Assembly (NCBI GenBank): GCA_034401795.1 | Contig: CM067373.1 | Coordinates: forward strand, 42,485,142-42,549,141 | Length of the DNA: 64,000 nt | Origin: Chaetoderma sp. LZ-2023a | Lineage: Eukaryota; Mollusca; Caudofoveata; Chaetodermatida; Chaetodermatidae | Direction of reading: 5' to 3' | Part shown: piece after piece, positions 1 to 10,789 of the stretch | Position numbering within the stretch: the first letter of the stretch is position 1 | Layout of the letters: the number at the start of each line of letters is the position of its first letter | Notes under the pieces: generated by a model | Database searches by the model: none | What the model was told of the DNA's origin: nothing | What the model saw: only the letters and a program-made list of their open reading frames with translations | Translations under genes and position numbers: made by a program

Positions 1-30
1 CAAAGGTTTTTCAAAATTCTGTGCTGATAG

Positions 31-74
31 TGTGCGTGTGCGTGTGTGTGTGTGTGCGTGTGCGTGCGTCCGTG
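31..74. repeat. (GT)n/(GC) microsatellite
   Basis: Imperfect alternating TG/CG dinucleotides. From here to about 548 the sequence is AT-rich, with no recognisable gene or repeat. Confidence 0.8.
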
Positions 75-552
75 CACATTGATTGTTCTTCTTTAATCAC
101 ATAAAAATTTAACTTTGTCTAAATATCTTAGGAATTCTGTTATGGAATTTGTAAAGAAAGAATTTGTTTCAGATGGAATGAGCATGAAGATTAAGATAAT
201 CTATTAATTAACTATTAATTATTGTCATATGATGGTCTGTCCGGAGCCTGAAGTCTCATTTACAAGAAATTTGTCCTCAGTTGTCAAAAGGCTTTGATAT
301 GTCAGTGTCTGAATGTATCAGAGTTAATTTAGTATATCAATCATCGTCCGTCTGACAACTCTCATTTACATAACAAAGAATGTCAAACTTTACATCATGT
401 ATATTAGTCTCCTGTTATCAGACATGGTATAATGTGATTTGGAGGCAGCCATCGCAGATCTGTTGTCATGAGAGTTATGTCCTCCTGTGACACGATGCCT
501 TCCGGCACACGCTGACCAGTTGAAACACAGATGCTCTTAACATGACCGTTAA

Positions 553-750
553 CCCTTTTTTAACACTGAATATCAGCGAAAATGGCTTCTGCAGTGGTCT
601 TGAGAAATGTCCATTTGCAGACCAAGAGATTTTTTTTTTTAATTTACCACTATAATGAATGACTGGCTCGATAATCAAGCCAGTCATTCTAGTGATAAAT
701 TTAAAAAAAGTCTTCTTTTGGTCTGCACATTTTTTTCAATAAATTTGATG
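553..750. mobile_element. Hairpin MITE, family A (defining entry)
   Basis: Family A is a roughly 200-240 bp non-autonomous element. Most of it folds into one long hairpin: CCATTTGCAGACCAAGAG, then ACTATTTTTGAAAATTTACC, then ACTGGAATGACTGGCTCG, followed by their reverse complements. Outer ends read CCCTTTAA and TTAAAGGG and are commonly flanked by TTAA. This copy is degenerate, with a T-run in the left arm. TTAA lies at 549-552. No transposase is encoded. The TTAA flank and CCC/GGG ends resemble piggyBac-type insertion, which is inference. Confidence 0.75.
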
Positions 751-754
751 TTTA

Positions 755-1050
755 TCCCTTTAGTGGCCAAATTTGGTCAAGAAAATTTAAATATTTTCTT
801 ACTGAATGTCCATTTACAAGCCAAGATAATAGAATTTTTGGAAATTTATCACTGGAATGACTGGCTCGGTTATCAATCCGGTCATTCCAGTGGTAGATTT
901 TCAAAAATTCTATTCTATTTTAATGTTTTTCTTTTGACCTACAAATTGACATAACTCAAGACCACTGCAGACACTGGTTTTGACCTACAAATGGACATAA
1001 CTCAAGACCACTGCAGACACTGGTTTTGACCCGCTTCGCAAAGTAAGTGT
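755..1050. mobile_element. Hairpin MITE, family A, with internal 46-bp duplication
   Basis: This second copy directly abuts the preceding one. Its left end reads CCCTTTAGTGGCCAAATTTG, the variant subfamily end. Near the right end a 46-bp segment containing CAAGACCACTGCAGACACTG is duplicated in tandem (932-977 and 978-1023). Confidence 0.7.
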
Positions 1051-1956
1051 TAATGCATACCTTTGCAAATAAATGGGAAAATGTGTAGAATTGGCCTAGC
1101 TTATCAAAGTGGTGTATGTAAGTGGGAGATTTCAGATTGTGCACTAGCCGTTCATCTAATTATTAAAGATGTGTACTGATACTCTGTTCTCAAACTTCAG
1201 GCAGAATGAAGCCTAACATTGGTACACACAGTGACATAATGTATTATAAATGTCCAGTCAGTGTCCAGTATGATGACCAGTCCCTCTTCGTTTGATTATA
1301 TTAGGAGGAAAAGTATTATGTAATGAGTGTAAGCGGAGCAGTAAGTATCAGCAACAGTGAAGAATTTTAGGCACTTAGCCGAAAATATTGAATTTCTTCA
1401 CAAATATTGTTACTCAGTAGCGATGAAATGCGGTATATACTCTACCTCTCCCCACCCCCATGTATCCCACCCCCATCCATGCAATGACGGATGATACCCA
1501 TTACCCTTCCCAGAAGTAGTGAAGGGTTTAAAGAATCAATACTTGCAGCACCTGGTCTGGGCTCCCCCTCCCCTGCGAGTAGTGCAGTGGTCCTAACCAC
1601 AGCACTGAGGATGAAATGTATATAATTTGCCCTTTAACCCTGGTTCTTGAAAGCTGTTATATAAGTCTCGCATACAGTCTTGTTTCTGTTTTCCTGTTAC
1701 GCTGATGTCATCAGGATGTGACTTATACCAGTGATGCACAGCCATTTTGACATCAGATATTTACAAATAAAACGATAACGAGTATGTTGAAATTATAGTG
1801 TAATCATTGATAGCAAGAATTAAACAGAAAAATTGAAGTCTTTGAAGTGACGTTATATCCTAACATTTTCACCATCGTCTTGGTAACACACTTATTTACA
1901 TTGCAACCACTGAAATTACTGGCTCTCAATCATCAAAACAGCTTTGCAGAAAATAT
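1051..1956. other. Unannotated AT-rich stretch
   Basis: I see no open coding region with splice sites, no RNA gene and no recognisable repeat here. Short C-rich runs occur near 1445-1475. Confidence 0.5.
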
Positions 1957-2044
1957 GTTGAATACTTTGAAACGAATTTGACTGGAAGCGGTTGCTGCCG
2001 ATGCAACAATATATCCCCAGTCAAATTACTTTCAAAATTATATT
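1957..2044. mobile_element. Short palindromic element, family C (defining entry)
   Basis: Family C is a 80-100 bp palindrome. One arm reads GTTGAATATTTTGAAATTAA then TTTGACTGGAAGC. The apex is TTGCTGCC..GGCAGCAA, and the second arm is the reverse complement ending in AAAATATTCAAC. This copy has a damaged apex (GCTGCCGATGCAAC). The element encodes nothing and is probably a foldback or MITE-type element. Confidence 0.65.
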
Positions 2045-2537
2045 ATGAAGAACTTGTTGTAGGAGTTAAAAGGGTTACTGACACTTGGTAGATTGTAGAT
2101 CTTTTATTTTACTGAATGTTACTGGTGACTGAAGCAAGAATAACATTCAATCAAATTGTCTAAAAACATATTCATTAGTTTTCATATCAAGTTTGCTGAA
2201 TGGAAGCAGACCTGAGCTTGCTCAAGAGAATTCATAATGCAATGTGGGACTTGGAGTACTTCAGATGGAGGGTGACCTTTAGAAGATACAGATAGCGGAA
2301 CAGAGCTGACATTGTCCTCAGCTGATTATATCCAGCATCTATCATTTTTACACATCATTTCAAGGCCGTTATGAACATAAGCATATCTCAGTATGAAGTC
2401 ATTATCCAGCATTTTCTACCTGGAAACCTGCCAATCCATGATCCACTTCAATCAGAATATTCGCATAATTACTATGAATGGACGCAAATATTTATGGCGG
2501 GTTTGCAACATGTGTAGAAAGATAATTTTGAAATAGG

Positions 2538-2622
<85 letters not shown>
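2538..2622. repeat. (TA)n microsatellite
   Basis: An uninterrupted run of about 42 TA dinucleotides. It produces meaningless tyrosine/isoleucine frames on both strands. Confidence 0.98.
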
Positions 2623-2623
<1 letters not shown>

Positions 2624-3365
2624 GGTCATTAAACTTGATATGTGGATGCATCTTACGGAGAAGGAGGTGATTAGTGTGTGAAAGTAGGTCAGCATGACCT
2701 ACTTTTTACCAACTTTTCACGGTTCAACGAACATTATAGTCTACAAGTTTTTTCGGGCTATAGTTTTATGACCTTTATATGTACAATCATGAAACTTGGT
2801 ATGTGGATGCATCTTATGGAGAAGATATGCAGTGTGTGAAAAGTAGGACAGTGTGACCTAGTTTAACCTACTTTTCATGATTCATTCGATATTACCGAAA
2901 ATGTTTGTCCAGGCTGTGGTCTCGAGAGTTTTTGGTATACAGGATTTTAACTTGAAATGCTGATGCCTTTTAGGGAGGATGTGCTCAGTGTATGAAAAGT
3001 GGGTCCAAAATTCTTTGTCCGGGCTGTAGTTTCAAAAGCTTTTGGTATACAGGAACTAAACTTGATATGTAGGTTCGTCGTAGTGAGGAGGTGTACAGTG
3101 TATGAAAAGTAGGTCATCATGACCTACTTTTAACCTACTTTTCACAGTTCATTGAACATTACAGAACATGTTAGTCCAGGCAATAGTTTCAAATGTTTTT
3201 TGGTATAATGGAACTAAACTTGGTGTACGGATGCATTATACACTGAAGGTGTGTTGCATATGAAAAGTCGTAAACTACTTTTCACGGTTCACTGAACATG
3301 ATTTTGACCTACCTTTCATGATTCACTGAATTTTTGTCTATGCAATAGTTTCTAGTGTCCCTTCT
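2623..3365. repeat. Degenerate tandem repeat of ~155 bp with AGGTCAnnnTGACCT palindromes
   Basis: About four to five diverged units repeat the order 'aaacttgatatgtggatgca', 'gaaaagtaggtca..tgacctac', 'cttttcacggttca' and 'gtccgggctatagttt'. Each unit carries a palindrome around AGTAGGTCA..TGACCTACT. Perfect 15-mers AGGTCAnnnTGACCT lie at 2686-2700 and 3111-3125, and a one-mismatch version at 2845-2859. The array starts directly after the (TA)n tract. Confidence 0.75.
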
Positions 3366-3666
3366 GGGAGCATACATCAGTTTACTGATATGGCTTGTTA
3401 AAATAATTTGTCACACCAAGAACAACCATGAATGTGTGCACCATAGTTTACAAAAAATAACAAATATTGGTAACGGAGACAGAAATTCTGTATAAAAATT
3501 ATTATGCAGTAATAATACATTATTATTTTATCACACACACATTATTTTATCCTCCAAAATTGAGTTTTCCAAAATGTACTTATATTTATCAGACTTTGTC
3601 TCTTAATTTAACTATTTTAACTTAGAAATCCCCAGACCTCAATATTTGACTAATTATACAAGAAAT

Positions 3667-3755
3667 TGTTGAATATTTTCAAACTAATTTGACTGGAAGC
3701 TGTCACTGCTTTAGACAGCAACAGCTTCCAGTCAAATTATTCTTAGATTATCCAA
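3667..3755. mobile_element. Palindromic element, family C
   Basis: Arms GTTGAATATTTTCAAACTAA and TCAAATTATTCTTAGATTAT flank the apex CACTGCTTTAGACAGCAAC. One distal arm has decayed. Confidence 0.6.
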
Positions 3756-5140
3756 CAGACTATTCATTACATGTTGAAGAACTTGGTCTGTAGCTTGAAA
3801 TGGTTAGTTGCATGTTAGAATGTTCCATTCATCACACTACACCATGGTGAATGGGGTGGGGTGGGGTGGGGGAGCCGAGAGGGGTGGGGGGAGGGGCGGT
3901 GTGAGGTTTGTAATTGGTGTGGCTGGTCTAAGATGGCTGGTAGAAAAACCTGTCTAGGTCTGTATGAGAGTCAAACTAAATTGTGCAAGATAATGGCAGA
4001 ATAAATGTCTTACATAGTCATTGATGGACTAACCAGCATTTTCAACAGGTCACTGCACTGCAGCACTGTGATAAAGCTCATTCCATCATCCCCTATATCA
4101 TACCCTGACCCCCTGCACCCCCACACACCCCATCCTGATCAGTAAATCACTGCATATCTGTTTGAGCAATGGTGCAGCAGAATTAGCGCCTTGGTGAGAG
4201 GTATTAATTGAAACAGATTGATTGCAGTGATTAGACCATCATTCAGATCTGGCAAATTACTGGACCAGTTTATCTCACCACCCTCCCATCCCACTCCTGC
4301 AGTGTCCAGTTATACCCACCCTCCTCAGCCCCTGCTCTCATGATGTCTGGTCCAGTTCTTACCAAGATAACCGCCTTCTTCCTGTATTCTCAGAATCATT
4401 GCAAGTATCTGAGGAACCTGCTAATTATTATTTTGAATGAGTGTTAGTCATTGCTGCCTAAGACTCTCTACTGCCTTTTTAGACAGCACTAACTTCCAGT
4501 CAAATTGTTTTCAAAATAGGAAGGATTTGAAATATATTCCATATTCATCATAGAAATGGTTGCACATAATTGGTTCAGTCATCCCTTCTGGAAAGTCCTC
4601 CACCCTCCCACCCACACCTGCAGGTCTATCTGATTAGAAGGTAATCTGTGATATCAGCTGTTTATGTCAGTGTTGGATGCCTCATTCAATTGGTCATTTG
4701 GCCAGTTCATTGGTCATCTGGTTAACTGGCTGGCTGGGATCAAGGCGGTCAGTTAATGATTGATCTTGGACAGGTCCTGTTAGCTGCTAATAAACAAGCT
4801 TGACCTGACATTTAAACTGCATGTCATCTTGTCTTGGGAGTTTTATTTCTGTTGTGAGAATTTATTTTCTGTCTGGTATTTGATTTAAAGAAGAATCATA
4901 AGTTCAGACTGATAAGAAAATATTTACAGGTTGGTGCTAGGTGTTGCTGTACATGCTTGAGTGAGTGCATGTGTATGCATGTGTGCATGCAGGTGTACAC
5001 ACCTTATGGCTGTGTGATTATTCTAGATTGAAGTTGATCAGAGCAAGAGTAGATCGATGTAATGAGAAAACTGTGAATAAAAATGAAAAAGAAAGATCTG
5101 AAGCTGGGCCAATAGTCTAAGCTGTCACTCAGCCTCTATT
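3756..5140. other. Unannotated stretch with G-rich tract and MITE fragments
   Basis: No gene is seen. A G-quadruplex-type run lies at 3853-3898. A half family-C palindrome (AGACAGCACTAACTTCCAGT) is near 4480-4520. C-rich pyrimidine stretches occur around 4085-4135 and 4270-4330. Confidence 0.5.
3853..3898 (+). other. Putative G-quadruplex tract
   Basis: Four G-runs of at least four separated by single T (GGGGTGGGGTGGGGTGGGGG at 3853-3872) are followed by further G-runs to 3898. This matches the usual G4 consensus. Folding is inferred. Confidence 0.6.
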
Positions 5141-5553
5141 GGCCCTTTGCAGTTTTAGCTACCTTCCCCCACCTCACCCCCATCGCTAGTTAAACTCCAC
5201 CCACACATCGCTGTGGGGTGGGTTTGATCGATCCCTGAATGCTCTGTCTGTCAATTCCCTGAAAACTATACAGTTAAGCTTTTAAATATTTTGTAACTAA
5301 TTTGACTTGGTGCTGTTGCTGCCTATGGCAGCAACAGTGCCCAGTCAGTTTCAAAATATGTAACTTGATATTTATTAAATAGTAAAGATATACAATTCGT
5401 ACAACGACGCATATTCTGTCTCCAACTATGCGTTCATGACATACTTATCTACGTCATTCATGACATCATAATGATGTCATTAATTGTGATGTCATTCTAT
5501 GCATCACGTAGCTTATTATGACATCATATGATGGATGGATGCAATGGAAAGGC
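5141..5553 (+). mobile_element. MITE family B (defining entry)
   Basis: Family B is a 380-470 bp non-autonomous element. Its parts in order are: a terminal 'ACCTTTCCAGT'-like end, 'TTTTAGCTATGCCCCGCCC', 'AAGCTCCACCCACACCTCGC', 'GATCGATCCCTGAA', 'CAGAAAACTATACA', a central family-C-like palindrome around GCTGTTGCTGCC, 'TTTATTAAATAGCAAAG', several TGATGTCAT-like motifs, 'CATATGATGGATGGAT' and a terminal 'ACTGGAAAGGT'. This copy carries all parts with modest decay and ends against the dispersed repeat that begins at 5561. Confidence 0.65.
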
Positions 5554-5560
5554 CTATTAT

Positions 5561-6380
5561 TAGCTCACCTGGCCTAAAAGCCACGGTGAGCTTATGCCAT
5601 GGTGACTGTCCATTGTCCATCTGTTTGTTATCTGTATGTCCATCAACCTTTTCCTGTAGACATCGTCTAAAAAGGCTCTGGACAGATTTCAGTTAAATTT
5701 GGAAAGATTGATGATCTGATTGTTCAAACAAAGCAGATTGTTCAATTTGGTCTCTGTGGCCATCTTAAATTTGTACTCTTTTTAGAAAACCTTTTAACAT
5801 CTCAGAGACTGCTTGGCATAAAACTCCATAAACATCATCTAGCATAAGCACTGAACCAAGTTTATTCCAGAGAACATGATTGATCGACTTTCCTGGTCAC
5901 TATCTTGGAGACTATTCCAGAATTGCTGAAGAGATCAGGCCAAATGTGAGGAATTATGATTCGGGGGGAAAAGTGTCATTCAAGTTTGTTCTAATGAAGT
6001 TGATTCTTAATAAAAAAACCATTGAACATTGTCGCCCTCGACCAATCAAAATGGATCATTTGTTGATGGGCAAAGGATGAGGTATAGGTTTTGGAGGCCT
6101 GCTGAATAGTAATTTAGCCCTTCAATTGCAATATGATTGGATCACTATCGTCATGCTGAATTTTATTGTTTCAGTCTCAGATATTTCCGTTCTAGCCCCA
6201 AATTTGTCCAACGCTAGCCTAAATGTCCACTTCTGGTGTGAAAATTTTCACATTTCTATCTTAGATTTCCATGTGCTATGCAGACATGTCTATATTTCCA
6301 TCCAAAATATTCATATTTCCGGTATTCAAAAACTTGTGTTGTGTTGCTGCTGAGTGATGCAGGCCATTTGGGCCTCTTGC
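5561..6380 (+). mobile_element. Dispersed repeat, family E (defining entry)
   Basis: The element starts AGCTCACCTGGCCTAAAAGC and GTGAGCTTATGCCATGGTGA and ends near AGGCCATTTGGGCCTCTTGC. Inside are motifs seen in all copies: 'aacttctccagaaccactg', 'gaaccaagtttgttcaaggg' and 'ttggcggccatcttgga'. I recognise this head and tail from many marine invertebrate genomes, but I cannot assign a transposon class and see no coding capacity. Short frames at 5880-6080 and 6126-6353 carry no recognisable domain. Confidence 0.6.
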
Positions 6381-6626
6381 TTCTTTGCTGAATTAATATT
6401 CACACATCCTGAGACAGATGCAAGTATTTGAACCGATGACTGACCATTGGCATTCGAGTCAAGCTCACCACCAGAGAAATACACTTGGTGTCACATAGTG
6501 TATAGGTTGCTGATATATAGCTGTAATTAAACAACTGTCAAACCAGTATTGATTATATGTACAGGATGTGCCATTAAGGCATCCTTAGTGATAGAGACCA
6601 CAAGTTTATCCAGCCATGTTACCAAT

Positions 6627-7010
6627 GGACCTTCCCAGTTTATTCTTACATCATATGATGTCATAATCAACTACATGATATGCAGGATGATGTTATAATC
6701 AATGACGTCAAGAATGACATAGATAAGTGTGTTACAATTGAATAATTGGTGATGGACTAAGCGTTGCTGTACAAATTGTATGTCTCTTACTATTTAATGA
6801 ACATGCTGTTGAATATTTTGAAACCAATTTGACATGGTGCTGTTGCTGCCTATTGTTGCTGCCATAGGCAGCAACAGCACGTAGTTAAATTAGTTTCAAA
6901 ATATTCAACGGCTTCCCTCTATAGTTTTCTGGAAATTGATAGTCAGGGCATTCAGGGATCGATCGAGCCCAACACGAGCGAGGTGTGGGTGCAGCTTAAC
7001 TGAATTCCTC
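6627..7010 (-). mobile_element. MITE family B, inverted copy
   Basis: The parts are in reverse order relative to the copy at 5141: CATATGATGTCATAATCAAC first, then the central palindrome (6803-6910) with an extra GCTGCCTATTGTTGCTGCC at the apex, then 'TATAGTTTTCTGGAAATTGA' and 'GATCGATCGAG'. A perfect TGACGTCA octamer is at 6703-6710. Confidence 0.65.
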
Positions 7011-7235
7011 CATTGTATATAGGTAACATTAGGAAAAGGATCAAACCGATGATGGCATGGATGAGGGCCCTGGCGTGTGATTAATTCATAAATCACAATT
7101 CCATAATAACTACTGCTTCTGTATGTTATTGTGTTGTTAATGTTATGACCAGAGGACAAACTTGTGTCAATAATTTTGTATCTGTTGAAAGATGATGTTA
7201 TCTTGAGTATCTGTTAACTAAGCAACACTAATTAA

Positions 7236-7428
7236 CCGTTTAATGATCAAGCCCATCAAAACCAGCCTCTGCAGTGGTCTTGAGGAATGTCCATTTGCAT
7301 GTCAAGAGAATACTATTTTTGAAAATTTACCACGAATGACTGGCTCGGTAACCAAGCCTTGGCTTGCAAAATGGACATTTACCATGAGAAAACTGAAATT
7401 TTCTTTACCAAATTTAACTATTAAAGGG
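7236..7428. mobile_element. MITE family A, truncated
   Basis: The left end CCGTTTAATGATCAAGCCC follows TTAA at 7232-7235. The right end TTAAAGGG closes at 7428. The hairpin apex is lost (GGTAACCAAGCCTTGG). Confidence 0.65.
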
Positions 7429-7447
7429 TATAAGCAACACTTACTAA

Positions 7448-7675
7448 CCCTTAGCCCTCGAATTTGTTCAAGAAAATTAAAATTTTCTCATAGACCATGT
7501 CCATTTGCAGAGCAAGAGAAGACTATTTTTGAAAATTTACCACTGGAATGACTGGCTCGGTTATCGAGCCAGTCATTCCAGTGGTAGATTTTCAAAAATA
7601 GTCTCTGGGTCTGCAAAGGGACATTTCTCAAGACCACTGCAGAAGCGGTTTTAGGCTGATATGAGTGTTAAATGG
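7448..7675. mobile_element. MITE family A
   Basis: A well-preserved hairpin with arms ACTATTTTTGAAAATTTACC and GGTAGATTTTCAAAAATAGT and apex GGCTCGGTTATCGAGCC. The right flank is TTAA (7676-7679) and the left flank CTAA. It lies 19 bp from the previous copy. Confidence 0.8.
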
Positions 7676-7846
7676 TTAAGCAGCACTCTATTTATGCACC
7701 AGTTGTAAATGTGGATTGAATCATCAAAGTGAAAAGTCAGCATAATATGTTTGAATAATTCTATTACATATCACAAAAAATGATAGGAATGTTAATTATA
7801 ATAACTATTACAACCATACCAGCTAGAGTAAGGTTGCCAGTAATTG

Positions 7847-7925
7847 GAAAATATTTTGAAATTAATTTGACTGGGCATACATGACAACATCAACTATCCA
7901 GTTAACTTAATTTCAAAATATTTAT
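7847..7925. mobile_element. Palindromic element, family C, diverged
   Basis: Arms AAAATATTTTGAAATTAATT and TTAATTTCAAAATATTT surround TTGACTGGGCATACATGACA. The apex has diverged. Confidence 0.55.
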
Positions 7926-8050
7926 CAAAATGTTGCTAGTATCAGGAAGAAGTTGTGTACGGGATAACATTTGCTGTAAATAAGAAATGTCCAATAAAAT
8001 GTGTTGACAAAATTGGCACTTGTCATAGATTAAAATCATAGTCAATTTCA

Positions 8051-8272
8051 CCCTTTAACACAGAAACCAATTCAAGATTTAAATTTTCTCATGGAAAATC
8101 TCTACATATTTGCAGACCAAGAGATAATTTTTGAAAATTTATCACTGAAATGATTGGCTCGGTTATCGAGCCAGGCATTCCAGTGGTAAATTTTCAAAAA
8201 TAGTCTTCATTTTGGTCTGCAACTGTGCATTTCTGAAGATCACCGCAGAAGCAGTTTTTAAGTGTTAAAGGG
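8051..8272. mobile_element. MITE family A
   Basis: Ends CCCTTTAACACAG and GTTAAAGGG, with flanks TTCA (8047-8050) and TTAA (8273-8276). The apex is GGCTCGGTTATCGAGCC. A G-run follows at about 8287-8300. Confidence 0.75.
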
Positions 8273-8689
8273 TTAAGAATCCGAGAAGGGGGGGGGGGAC
8301 AAGCAAAGGTGGTCAGTGATTGAAATGTAGAGTGACCTGTGGTGTTAGTGTCCAGTTGCTGGACCTGGTTCAATCTGGCTATCTCAGGCGATTCATTTCT
8401 CTGCATTTCTCTCCCATACTTGATACAAATTGAATGGAACATTGGTATGCACTGGATAATCTATCATTTGTGCCTGCATTCTAAAGTTTATTCCACAAAT
8501 GTCTGAACGCTACAGGAGCGCCGTGGCAACGCAGGTCAGATTGCTAGCTGCTTGTCACCATCCCATCATACTTGATGAAAGAAATCTAGAAAATTATAAA
8601 AACATGGATTTCATACAAAAAACCCTCCACCCATGCAGCGCATGTGTGTCCACGCTCTCATGTGCATGCATGCTCACGCTCTGAAAGGA

Positions 8690-8756
8690 TTTCACTGGAA
8701 ACCATGTTCTTGTCTTAGGCAGCACCAGCTCCCTGTCAAATTACTTTCAAAATCTT
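8690..8756. mobile_element. Half palindrome, family C
   Basis: Contains TTAGGCAGCACCAGCTCCCT and GTCAAATTACTTTCAAAATC. Only the right arm is recognisable. Confidence 0.45.
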
Positions 8757-8829
8757 TCCTGTAGAGTGTGTACTATTTCATCTGGAGTGGGGGTGGCAGT
8801 GCGTGTGGGGTAGGGGTGGGTAGTGGCCA

Positions 8830-9010
8830 CAGACGCTTTTTAAGCGGCCGTGAGAACATTTTTTACAAATTTACCACTGGAATTACTGGCTCATTAGCCG
8901 ATTCCAGTGTGTAGTGTGTAAGCTTTCAAAATTAATAGTTTCTTAGTCTCCAAATTGGCATTTTCTATGAGAAAATTGAAACTTTCTTAACAAATTTTGC
9001 AGTTAAAGGG
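8830..9010. mobile_element. MITE family A, left-truncated
   Basis: Contains TTTACAAATTTACCACTGGA, a short apex and the intact right end AGTTAAAGGG followed by TTAA at 9011-9014. The distal left arm is replaced by unrelated sequence. Confidence 0.6.
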
Positions 9011-9014
9011 TTAA

Positions 9015-9957
9015 ATATGCTATCTGTTATTTATTTATTTTATATGGCTTACAGTCTATATCTAATGAACCTCAGATTTGGAACAGTTTGCTGACTGGTA
9101 ATATTTCATACATTTTGCTAACTTTCTTTTTTATTAAAGTAGAATTTAGATCCCTAAACTCAATAACCATATAAACTCCTAGAACAGTAAATCAAAATTA
9201 TGATTAAATGGTATTTCAATTTTTTTATATAAAAAAACCACTCTAAAGATAGCAGGTTTACCTTCTTGGAATAAATAGACAAATTTTGAATAAGTGTATG
9301 AGTATAATACTTATAGCAGCAAAACTGAGACAAGCTTTGGTTTATGTTCATTTAGGCATGTGGTTAAGAGAACCACACTTGTTTACTGTGCCCACAATAA
9401 GGCATTCTTTCTTAACCGTTAGCACTCTGGTGTCAAAATTGTAAATCTTCACATTAAATTAAAAGATGAATGGATGTTCATTTTTCAACAAATTTGGTGG
9501 GAGATGGTGCTGTCTACACCAGTTTCTTTGATATTGACACAGTAAAAGATTGAATATTGTCATCAGAGTGTTGGGTTAAGAGACCACCTGGCTTTAGTGG
9601 CCATATTCTGTGCTCATTGATGTGGTCCGATAACACTTAATTTAACATTTACAGATGAGAAACGACAAATTCTTTTCAAAGTAATACATAATCTCTTAAA
9701 CAATTTTGAAACTATGGCAGCAACTGCATCCAGTCAAATTATCTACAAAATATATTCAACAGATTTCCAGAATAGTTGCTTTGTAATTGAAACACTGGGA
9801 TTTCAATGGTTCACAGGTTAAGACAGAGATTTCATTGACTACAATGATCAATACAGTCACTGTCAATTTATCATGGCATCAACACACAAACTTTAACACT
9901 CCATTCCACCATAGCCTAAATACACACATATCCATCACAATGTCAGCTAAATGCTGG
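9015..9957. other. Unannotated AT-rich stretch
   Basis: No gene is supported. Diverged fragments of palindromic repeats occur (for example ACTATGGCAGCAACTGCATC near 9712-9732). Confidence 0.5.
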
Positions 9958-10050
9958 TAGATATTTGATAAAATTAATTTAACAGGAAAATATAGCTATC
10001 AGAGGCAGAGGCAACAACATCTTCCAGTGAAATTATTTTCAAAATATCAA
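9958..10050. mobile_element. Palindromic element, family C, diverged
   Basis: Left arm TAGATATTTGATAAAATTAA, apex AGGCAGAGGCAACAACATCT, right arm AATTATTTTCAAAATATCAA. Confidence 0.5.
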
Positions 10051-10555
10051 ACATCTTTAATACCTACAGTATATAGTTACTTTAAAATAGAGATATTTAA
10101 TTTCATTATTGAACCTGTTGACAAAAAGATTTTAAAAGATTTGAAATTCCTGCTTGTCTACATGTGGATGGTGTTATTAGAAATGTCTCATGCTAGCAGC
10201 ATTAGAATGTCCCCTTTTTGAATTCCTAAACACCCATTATTTGCTGAAATATCTGCAGGCTATTATTCTCCATACAGTGCTTTAAGAGGCACAGGTAGTG
10301 AAGATCAAATCTCACTAATGAGGTTTTCATACAGGTGGAAATCCCTTTGTGCTATGATTTGATTAAGGCGTAGGGGCTTTCCTGAGCTCACAATTAGGGT
10401 GATTGATATGAGATAGTGGGAAGCAATAAGAGGCAGTTTTTGTGGATTATTACTGAAGTTAACACATCACATCAAAATCACTTAAATTATTCACTCTGAC
10501 CTTGTCCTGTAAAGGAAAGAGGGTATTGCATTCACATCTGTCAATGTGGTGGGTG

Positions 10556-10729
10556 CGTGGGTACATGTGTTGTAAGTGTGTGCATGCACACAAGTGAGTG
10601 GGTGGACAGGTGTGTGTGTGTGCGCATGCATGCGTACATGGGTGGGTGGGGGTGAGTGGGTTGGGGGTGCGTGCGCGTGTGTGTGTGTGGTTGCATACGG
10701 GTGAGTGGGTGGGCGGACAGGTGTGTATG

Positions 10730-10771
<42 letters not shown>

Positions 10772-10788
10772 CGTGCGTGTCTACAAGT
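10556..10788. repeat. Compound (GT)n-rich microsatellite
   Basis: GT/GC/GGGT-rich sequence ends in a clean (GT)n run at about 10730-10768, then GCGTGCGTGCGTG. It yields Cys/Val and His/Thr frames on both strands that are not genes. Confidence 0.9.
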
Positions 10789-10789
10789 G

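Noticed and set aside
8499..8684. Candidate RAD51B exon MSERYRSAVATQ before a GTCAGA donor-like site
   Set aside because: There is no upstream acceptor, no resemblance to RAD51B, and it is an isolated short frame.
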